The notes under the pieces are model-generated. The model had not been told where the DNA came from and made no database searches. It saw nothing but the letters and a program-made list of their open reading frames with translations. Source: Paraburkholderia sp. BL23I1N1 (GTDB lineage Bacteria; Pseudomonadota; Gammaproteobacteria; Burkholderiales; Burkholderiaceae). Taken from it: 64,000 nucleotides of DNA. This document shows positions 58,272-64,000 of this stretch, one piece after another; position 1 is the stretch's first letter, and the number at the start of each line of letters is the position of its first letter. The DNA lies in assembly GCF_003610295.1 (NCBI RefSeq), contig NZ_RAPV01000002.1, positions 496,001 through 560,000 on the forward strand, given 5' to 3'. Both the position numbers and the translations under genes were made by a program.

Positions 58272-59249
58272 ATGACAACAGCAATGGTCAAACAGGAAAT
58301 CGCCGTGGCGTCGTTCAGCCGCGTGTACGACCTCGATCAGGTCGAGCACGCGCTGAACGATCTCGGTGAAGGCGCGAACGAGGCGCTGCGCGCCACTTAC
58401 GAAAAGATGCTGAAAACCGGCAATATGCGCTTCTGCGTCAAGCCGAACCGGATGCCGTCGATCGACGATCTGATCGACGCGCTGCCCAACTTTTCAGCGC
58501 CGCTCGACGACATCCGCAAGCAGGTCGCCTTGTGCCTGGAGACCGAAGACCGGCTCGAACTGATGCCGATCCTGCTGCTCGGCGATCCGGGCATCGGCAA
58601 GACGCACTTTGCCAAGCAGTTGGCGCGGCTGCTCGGCACCGCCTATCAATACGTGGCGATGAGTTCGCTGACGGCGGGGTGGATTCTGTCGGGCGCGTCG
58701 TCGCAGTGGAAGAACGCGAAGCCGGGCAAGGTGTTCGATGCGCTCGTGAACGGCAGCTACGCGAACCCCGTGATCGCCGTCGACGAAATCGACAAGGCCA
58801 CCGGCGATTCGCAATACGATCCGCTCGGCGCGCTGTACGCGCTGCTCGAACACGACACGGCGCAGACCTTCATCGACGAATTCGCCGAGATTCCGATCAA
58901 TGCCGGTCATGTGATCTGGATTGCAACGGCGAATGACGAACGGTCGATTCCTGAGCCGATCCTGAACCGGATGAACGTGTACGAGATTCCGCCGCCGGAT
59001 CATGACGGCGCACGCCGTATCGCTCAATCGATCTACGACGAGATTCGCTCGGCGCATAACTGGGGTCTGCGCTTTCCCGAAACGCTCGGCGACGCCGCGC
59101 TCGACGCGCTGAAGCTTGCCTCGCCCCGTGAAATGCGGCGCGCGATTCTTAATGGCTTCGGCGCCGCGCGCATCGACGGGCGCGATTGGATCGAGCCTGG
59201 CGATATCCGGCTGGACTACGGAAATCGACGGAAACCGATCGGGTTTTGA
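58272..59249 (+). CDS. Stand-alone AAA+ ATPase (Lon-like ATPase module)
   Basis: The 325-aa protein has a helical N-terminal part of about 95 aa and Walker A LGDPGIGKTHFAKQ (from 103). Walker B is VIAVDEIDKATG (Asp171, Glu172), sensor 1 is WIATANDERSIPEPIL, and sensor 2 is in SPREMRRAIL. The core resembles Lon or FtsH-like AAA domains, but no protease or partner domain is present and no neighbour supplies one. Two in-frame ATGs (58272 and 58284) are possible. After the stop comes GGTTTTTTGCCC, like the ends near other genes here. Function unknown. Confidence 0.82.
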   Translation: MTTAMVKQEIAVASFSRVYDLDQVEHALNDLGEGANEALRATYEKMLKTGNMRFCVKPNRMPSIDDLIDALPNFSAPLDDIRKQVALCLETEDRLELMPILLLGDPGIGKTHFAKQLARLLGTAYQYVAMSSLTAGWILSGASSQWKNAKPGKVFDALVNGSYANPVIAVDEIDKATGDSQYDPLGALYALLEHDTAQTFIDEFAEIPINAGHVIWIATANDERSIPEPILNRMNVYEIPPPDHDGARRIAQSIYDEIRSAHNWGLRFPETLGDAALDALKLASPREMRRAILNGFGAARIDGRDWIEPGDIRLDYGNRRKPIGF

Positions 59250-59482
59250 GGTTTTTTGCCCTTTTGGGGGCCAAAAAATCGCCTTTGAAGGATTTTTTGC
59301 GATCCCCAATCGGGCGTCTATACCGAAAACGCGATGAATGCTTCGGCAATTGTTTCTGATTACGAGGTGCTAGTGCAAGCCATCAAGCGGCGCCCGGCTC
59401 GCGCGAAGAATCGGGCGCAAGGAGCGTCGACGGCGTACACTAATCTTGTCCGGCCCAACCGTTTTAGACCTGCTCAAGACCG

Positions 59483-59512
59483 AATGCCCGCAGTCATCGC
59501 TGCGGGCATTTC
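59483..59512 (+). terminator. Hairpin terminator candidate upstream of the LhgO-like gene
   Basis: AATGCCCGCAG (59483-59493) pairs with CTGCGGGCATT (59500-59510) around TCATCG and is followed by TCTGTCTG, a weak T tract. It lies 234 bp after the AAA ATPase stop and may end that transcript. The flanking 59250-59666 gap holds nothing else I can support. Confidence 0.5.
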
Positions 59513-59666
59513 TGTCTGTGCGGCGTCGTACAATTTTGTAAAGCGGTTGCGTAAGGCCAGGTGCGTTCGACAGCGAGCGGTGTGCGGTTCTCGATAGCCG
59601 TACCCTGTCTTCATGGTTATCGGGTGAACGAGGCAGCGCGCGGCGAAGTCGGCCGCGTCAAGGGAC

Positions 59667-60773
59667 ATGGATCAAATCGAATGTGTAGTGATCGGCGCAG
59701 GCGTGATCGGTCTCGCGGTGGCGCGCGCTCTCGCGGCGCGCGGGCGCGAGGTGATCGTGCTGGAAGCGGCCGAAGCGATTGGCGTAGGCACCAGTTCGCG
59801 CAATAGCGAAGTGATTCACGCGGGGATCTACTATCCGCGCGGCTCGCTGAAAGCAGCGCTTTGTGTGCGCGGCCGCGAGATGCTCTACGACTACTGCGTC
59901 GAGCACAACGTGCCGCATTCGCGCTGCGGCAAACTGCTGGTGGCCACCTCGCGCAACCAGATTCCTCAGCTTGAAAGCATCATGGCGAAGGGCCGTGACA
60001 ACGGCGTGCTCGACCTGATGCGGATCAACGGCGACCAGGCACAAGCGCTCGAACCCGCGCTCGAATGTGTGGAGGCCGTGTTCTCGCCGCAGACCGGCAT
60101 TGTCGATAGTCACCAGTTGATGCTGGCGATTCAGGGCGACGCCGAGCGCGACGGCGCGGTGTGTGCGTTCCATGCACCAGTCGAGGCGATCGAGGCGAGC
60201 AACGGCCGCTTCATCATCAAGGTGGGCGGCGGCGCGCCGGCCACGATCAGCGCCGCCTGCGTGATCAATAGCGCCGGTTTGCAGGCGAACGCGCTGGCGC
60301 GCAAGATTCGCGGCCTCGACGCGCGCCATGTGCCGCCGCTCTACCTCGCGCGCGGCAATTACTTCAGCATCTCGGGGCGCGCGCCGTTCAGCAGGCTGAT
60401 CTATCCGATGCCGAACGAAGCTGGCCTCGGCGTGCATCTGACGATCGATCTCGGTGGCCAGACGCGCTTCGGTCCCGATGTCGAATGGGTCGACGCGATC
60501 AATTACGACGTCGATCCGCATCGCGCGGATTCCTTTTACTCGGCGATTCGCGCCTACTGGCCCGCGCTGCCCGACGATGCCTTGCAGCCCGCTTATGCGG
60601 GGATTCGTCCCAAGCTCTCCGGCCCGGGCGAGCCCGCCGCCGATTTCGTGATTCAAGGTCCGGCCGCGCATGGCGTGCGCGGGCTCGTCAATCTGTTCGG
60701 TATCGAGTCGCCGGGACTCACGGCCTCGCTGGCGATTGCGCAGCGCGTCTGCGAAGTGAGCGGGCGCGCCTAA
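59667..60773 (+). CDS. FAD-dependent oxidoreductase, L-2-hydroxyglutarate oxidase-like
   Basis: The 368-aa DAO-family flavoprotein has the Rossmann motif [20 protein letters not shown] (Gly10, 12, 15), [30 protein letters not shown], and C-terminal [12 protein letters not shown]. The last two are very close to LhgO/L2HGDH. LhgO oxidises L-2-hydroxyglutarate to 2-oxoglutarate and passes electrons to the quinone pool. The start is ATG 59667. It is followed by hairpin structures and the HiPIP gene on the same strand, about 200 bp away. Confidence 0.85.
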   Translation: MDQIECVVIGAGVIGLAVARALAARGREVIVLEAAEAIGVGTSSRNSEVIHAGIYYPRGSLKAALCVRGREMLYDYCVEHNVPHSRCGKLLVATSRNQIPQLESIMAKGRDNGVLDLMRINGDQAQALEPALECVEAVFSPQTGIVDSHQLMLAIQGDAERDGAVCAFHAPVEAIEASNGRFIIKVGGGAPATISAACVINSAGLQANALARKIRGLDARHVPPLYLARGNYFSISGRAPFSRLIYPMPNEAGLGVHLTIDLGGQTRFGPDVEWVDAINYDVDPHRADSFYSAIRAYWPALPDDALQPAYAGIRPKLSGPGEPAADFVIQGPAAHGVRGLVNLFGIESPGLTASLAIAQRVCEVSGRA

Positions 60774-60827
60774 TCGTCGCACCCCGGGTTTTCACCCGGG
60801 CGCCTGCACTACGCGATCAACCGGCAT

Positions 60828-60852
60828 GCCGCGCTCGATATTCGAGCGCGGC
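60828..60852. repeat. Perfect 11-bp-stem hairpin between the LhgO-like gene and hipip
   Basis: GCCGCGCTCGA-TAT-TCGAGCGCGGC forms a perfect inverted repeat with a 3-base loop. A second stem CCCGGGT/ACCCGGG lies at 60784-60800. Neither has a T tail, so they are not standard terminators; a protein-binding palindrome or an mRNA 3' stabiliser is possible. Confidence 0.65.
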
Positions 60853-60972
60853 GTCGTACCAATTCGCTTATCTCTACCATTTGAGCGCTCACGCGCGACA
60901 GCTTCGTTGCTATCCTTGGGGACCGCTGTCATCAGAACGGCGATCAGTTCAATATAAATGGAGTGAGTCCCC

Positions 60973-61284
60973 ATGAAATCTTCCCGTCGTACGTTTTTGA
61001 TCACCAGCATTGGTGTGGCATCCACTTTCGCGCTGTCGCGCCAGGCTTTCGCCGACGCACCGAAGGTTGCCGAGACCGATCCGACCGCACAAGCGCTCGG
61101 CTACAAAGCCGACGCGACCAAAGTCGACAAGGCAAAGTTCGCAAAGTACGTTGCAGGCCAGGACTGCGGCAACTGCAGCTTCTATCAAGGCAAGCCGACC
61201 GACGCCTACGCAGGCTGCCCGATGTTCGCGGGCAAGCAGGTCGCGAGCACGGGTTGGTGCAGCGCATATAACAAGAAGGCCTGA
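60973..61284 (+). CDS. High-potential iron-sulfur protein (HiPIP)
   Basis: The 103-aa protein begins with a Tat signal (SRRTFLITSIGVASTFALS), cleaved after QAFA, which fits export of a folded Fe-S protein. The mature chain has the four HiPIP cysteines at 65, 68, 82 and 96 (DCGNCSFYQG, GCPMFAGK, GWCSAY) and binds one [4Fe-4S] cluster at high potential. It acts as a periplasmic electron carrier. It is monocistronic, with its own strong terminator at 61367-61400. Confidence 0.95.
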   Translation: MKSSRRTFLITSIGVASTFALSRQAFADAPKVAETDPTAQALGYKADATKVDKAKFAKYVAGQDCGNCSFYQGKPTDAYAGCPMFAGKQVASTGWCSAYNKKA

Positions 61285-61366
61285 TCAAGCTCCAGCTGCG
61301 CGCGCATTCAGTGGCGCGGCAAGTGCGCTGCAACATGACGGCGCCGGACTACGGTTCAATCATCGA

Positions 61367-61400
61367 GGCGTCTGCCGTCCTGCACGGCAGACGCCTTTTT
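61367..61400 (+). terminator. Terminator after the HiPIP gene
   Basis: GGCGTCTGCCGT (61367-61378) pairs perfectly with ACGGCAGACGCC (61384-61395) around CCTGC, followed by T5. It lies about 80 bp after the stop. Confidence 0.92.
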
Positions 61401-61549
61401 GCTGCTTGAAAACAGCTTGCGCGCTCTTTACACTCCATGCGATTGCGGTCAGCGCTGCCTTTTTCTTAGTCACTCTTCCAAGGCGCGCTAACGCGCATCT
61501 ACGCTGAGACGCCGTACCACGCGACACTTTTCGCAGGCTGGAGATTCGA

Positions 61550-62842
61550 ATGGCACCAGCGTCAAAGAGCCTCCACACACGCGCCGTCGCGGCGGCTGTG
61601 ATCGGCAATGCGCTCGAATGGTACGACCTCACCGTGTTCGGTTTCCTCACGGTGGTGATCGCACAATTGTTCTTTCCGGCAAACAGCGACTATTCGTCGT
61701 TGCTGCTGACCACCGCAACCTTCGGCGTTGCATTTGTCATGCGGCCGATCGGCGGCATCGTCCTCGGACTTTACGCGGATCGCGCGGGACGCAAAGCGGC
61801 GCTGTCGCTTGTCATCGCGCTGATGACGCTCGGCATTCTGCTGCTGGCGATTGCCCCACCGTATTCCGCGATCGGCATCGGTGCGCCGTTGATGATCGTG
61901 CTCGGGCGTTCGCTGCAGGGCTTTTCCGCCGGCGGTGAATTCGGCAGTTCCACGGCTTTGCTGATCGAAGCGGCGCCCTTCTCGAAGCGCGGCTTCTACG
62001 GCAGCTGGCAGATGGCGAGCCAGGCGGCGGCGCTTCTGCTCGGTGCGGTGGTTGGTGCGTTGATCACGCACGGCCTTGCCCCCGAAGCGCTGAAGTCCTG
62101 GGGATGGCGCGTACCGTTCATTCTTGGCTTGATCATCGGGCCGATCGGCTTTTATATCCGCCGGAATCTCTCCGATTCCGAGGCCTTTCTGCATGCGCAA
62201 AAAACGGCGCGGCGCGCGACGCTTGGCGAAGTGTTCAGGTGCCATAGTCGCGATGTGCTGTGCGGACTCGGCGCGGTGATCGCGCTCACCGTGACGATTT
62301 ACGTGCTGATCAGTTATCTGCCGACCTTTGCGGTCAAGCAGCTGAAGCTCCCCTGCGCGCAATCGTTTTACGCGGTGATCGTCGGCAATCTGCTGTTGAC
62401 CGTGCTCTCGCCGCTCACGGGCGCGTGGTCGGACAGGATCGGACGCAAGGGGCTTTCGCTGTGGTCGCTGATCCTGACGCTCGTGATTATCTACCCGCTG
62501 TTCGCGTGGCTCGCGGCGGAGCCGAGCGTGTCGAAACTGATTCTCGTGCAGGCGCTGCTGTCGATTACGCTGTCCGGATACTACGGGCCGTTCGGCGCGT
62601 TGATCGCCGAACTGTTTCCGGCGAACGTGCGCTCGATTGGCTTATCGCTCGCGTACAACGCCGCGGTGGTGCTGTTCGGCGGCTTCGGGCCTTTCGTCGT
62701 GACGTGGCTCATCGACATCACGGGTTCGTCACTCGCGCCGACTTACTACGTGATGGGTGGACTGGCGTTGTCGATCGTCGCAGTGGCGTGCATTCCCGGC
62801 AAGCGGCATGCGGATCTCGATGCGCAACGCAAACCGGCTTGA
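61550..62842 (+). CDS. MFS transporter, metabolite:H+ symporter (MHS) family
   Basis: The 430-aa, 12-helix transporter has the MHS N-terminal signature IGNALEWYDLTVFGFL and the MFS loop LYADRAGRKAALS. GRSLQGFSAGGEFGSSTALLIE lies in helix 4 and GAWSDRIGRKGLSLW between helices 8 and 9. MHS proteins take up organic acids, betaine or proline (ShiA, KgtP, ProP, CitA). Specificity is not readable. The start is ATG 61550. It is convergent with the amidase gene, 24 bp away. Confidence 0.88.
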   Translation: MAPASKSLHTRAVAAAVIGNALEWYDLTVFGFLTVVIAQLFFPANSDYSSLLLTTATFGVAFVMRPIGGIVLGLYADRAGRKAALSLVIALMTLGILLLAIAPPYSAIGIGAPLMIVLGRSLQGFSAGGEFGSSTALLIEAAPFSKRGFYGSWQMASQAAALLLGAVVGALITHGLAPEALKSWGWRVPFILGLIIGPIGFYIRRNLSDSEAFLHAQKTARRATLGEVFRCHSRDVLCGLGAVIALTVTIYVLISYLPTFAVKQLKLPCAQSFYAVIVGNLLLTVLSPLTGAWSDRIGRKGLSLWSLILTLVIIYPLFAWLAAEPSVSKLILVQALLSITLSGYYGPFGALIAELFPANVRSIGLSLAYNAAVVLFGGFGPFVVTWLIDITGSSLAPTYYVMGGLALSIVAVACIPGKRHADLDAQRKPA

Positions 62843-62866
62843 GTCGATACGCCGAAGCCTTTTCTT

Positions 62867-64000
62867 CTAGCTGCGCGCCTGCATCAACGGCGGCCGTTTG
62901 TCGAACCACGGCCGCGCCGCTTCGAGTTGCGCGGCGAGGCGCAATAGCGTTGCTTCACCGCCATTGCGCGTGGCGAACTGCACGCCGATAGGCAACCCGC
63001 GCGCGTTCCAGTAAAGCGGCACCGACATCGCCGGTTGTCCGCTCAGATTGAACAATTCCGTGCATCCCGCCCATGCGAACGCCTTGTTCGACGCCTCGGT
63101 CAGCAGCTTCTTCATCAGAGGTTCGAGCGGTATCGTCGTGACGGCGCGCATCTGCATGCGCTCCGCGGAGGTAGGATGCATTTCGCCGATCTTGATCGGC
63201 GCGCCCGCGAGCGTTGCACACAAGAGCACGTCGTAGCGGTTCAGCAAATCGGTGAGACGTTCAGTAATGCGGCGCTGTTCTTCCAGCGCGCTGGGGAGGC
63301 CGCGCTCGCCGAGTTTGCGGCCGACATGCGCCATGGCCCACGTGGAGATTTCGAACTCGTCGCGCAGCGGTTTGCGGCCGGAGATGCGATCGGCGTTCAG
63401 TACCATTTCTTCCGCCGTCACTGACCAGAGCATCAGGAACGCATGGCGGACTGCCTCGAAATCGATCCCGAGCGACACCGGTTCGATGTTGTGACCGAGC
63501 GAACTGGCGAGTTGCGCGGCGTCGTCGAGCGCGGCGCGTGCGTCGGCCGAGAGCGAGGGCGCCAGCATCGATTCGGTGACGTAGCCAATGTTCAGCAGCT
63601 TGCAGGGCTCGCGGCTTGCGCCGAGAAAAGTGCCGGGCGCGCCGAGCGGTCTGTCTGCGTTGCCCGCCAGCAGGTCGAGCAGCAACGCGCTGTCGCGCAC
63701 GCTGCGCGATACCGCGTGATCGATACCGAGCTCGCCGACCGCGGCGGTTGGCGTTGCGCGCGGCACGCGTCCGCGGGAAGGCTTGAGGCCGAACAGTCCA
63801 CAACATGAAGCGGGAATACGGATCGAGCCACCGCCGTCCGATGCATGCGCGAGCGGCACGATGCCCGCGGCGACCGCTGCGGCCGCACCGCCGCTCGAAC
63901 CGCCAGGCGTGTGGTCGAGACTCCACGGATTGCGGCACGCGCCGAACAGTTCGGGCTCCGTATAAGGCATCTGACCGAGTTCGGAGGTGCTGGTCTTGGC
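62867..64000 (-). CDS. Amidase signature family enzyme (N-terminus outside window)
   Basis: The frame is open to the right edge; 377 codons plus the stop are visible and the true start lies outside. The signature [14 protein letters not shown] with [26 protein letters not shown] supplies both catalytic serines; the catalytic Lys should lie upstream of the edge. [21 protein letters not shown] recalls the NylA (6-aminohexanoate cyclic dimer hydrolase) branch rather than GatA. It hydrolyses an amide, substrate unknown. The in-frame ATG at 63970 is internal, because conserved residues (TSTSELGQ) precede it. Confidence 0.88.
   Translation of the reverse strand, partial: AKTSTSELGQMPYTEPELFGACRNPWSLDHTPGGSSGGAAAAVAAGIVPLAHASDGGGSIRIPASCCGLFGLKPSRGRVPRATPTAAVGELGIDHAVSRSVRDSALLLDLLAGNADRPLGAPGTFLGASREPCKLLNIGYVTESMLAPSLSADARAALDDAAQLASSLGHNIEPVSLGIDFEAVRHAFLMLWSVTAEEMVLNADRISGRKPLRDEFEISTWAMAHVGRKLGERGLPSALEEQRRITERLTDLLNRYDVLLCATLAGAPIKIGEMHPTSAERMQMRAVTTIPLEPLMKKLLTEASNKAFAWAGCTELFNLSGQPAMSVPLYWNARGLPIGVQFATRNGGEATLLRLAAQLEAARPWFDKRPPLMQARS

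Overview
The window looks like a chromosomal segment of a Burkholderiaceae bacterium, most likely Paraburkholderia (inference). It is GC-rich, and it carries the neighbourhoods metX-slmA-HAD-argB, regBA-hslUV-dksA-cobW and metK-lpxL-dapF-DUF484-xerC that I know from that group. There are no rRNA or tRNA genes, no transposase, no phage genes and no CRISPR array.

Layout. 1-7.4 kb: metX (cut by the window edge), slmA, a HAD phosphatase, argB, a small Cys-rich protein, a TPR/glycosyltransferase-like protein and the redox two-component pair regBA. 7.4-17.2 kb, almost all on the minus strand: hslVU, a DksA whose zinc ligands are mostly lost, a His-rich CobW GTPase, rlmI, xerC, a DUF484 protein, dapF and lpxL. 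17.2-22.2 kb: metK behind a structured leader, a PhyH-type oxygenase, an aldo/keto reductase and two tiny membrane proteins. 22.4-29.8 kb: an MFS exporter and a complete RND efflux operon. 30.2-34.5 kb: a 70-aa unknown, srkA, a frameshifted transglutaminase-like gene and a PepSY membrane protein behind a Fur-box-like site. 35.4-43.0 kb: a form II coxSLM-type molybdenum hydroxylase operon with its accessory genes coxD, coxE, coxG and xdhC. 44.1-48.5 kb: an amino-acid permease, a soluble two-component pair and fpr. 49.0-56.6 kb: a LacI-regulated sugar ABC operon (YtfQRT-YjfF type) with a divergent aldose 1-epimerase. 56.6-64 kb: an EEP-family phosphatase, a secreted protein, a lone AAA ATPase, an LhgO-like oxidoreductase, a HiPIP, an MHS-type MFS transporter and a cut-off amidase.

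Four points stand out. (1) The untranslated leaders of both metX and metK fit the layout of a SAM-II/SAM-V pseudoknot riboswitch with a hairpin inserted in the long loop. This suggests that SAM represses the first committed methionine step and SAM synthetase in parallel. (2) Two copies of a 750-800 bp non-coding element, with roughly 196-bp terminal inverted repeats each made of three serial hairpins, flank the cox operon in opposite orientations. (3) The DNA on both sides of each copy is strongly strand-asymmetric: it is G+T-rich when read toward the element, whichever way the neighbouring gene is transcribed. I know of no description of this. (4) A zinc-ligand-poor DksA lies next to a COG0523 metallochaperone-like GTPase, which resembles a zinc-sparing module.

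Starts were chosen from start codons, Shine-Dalgarno sequences and family length. Functions come from recognisable motifs and gene order; no database search was run.
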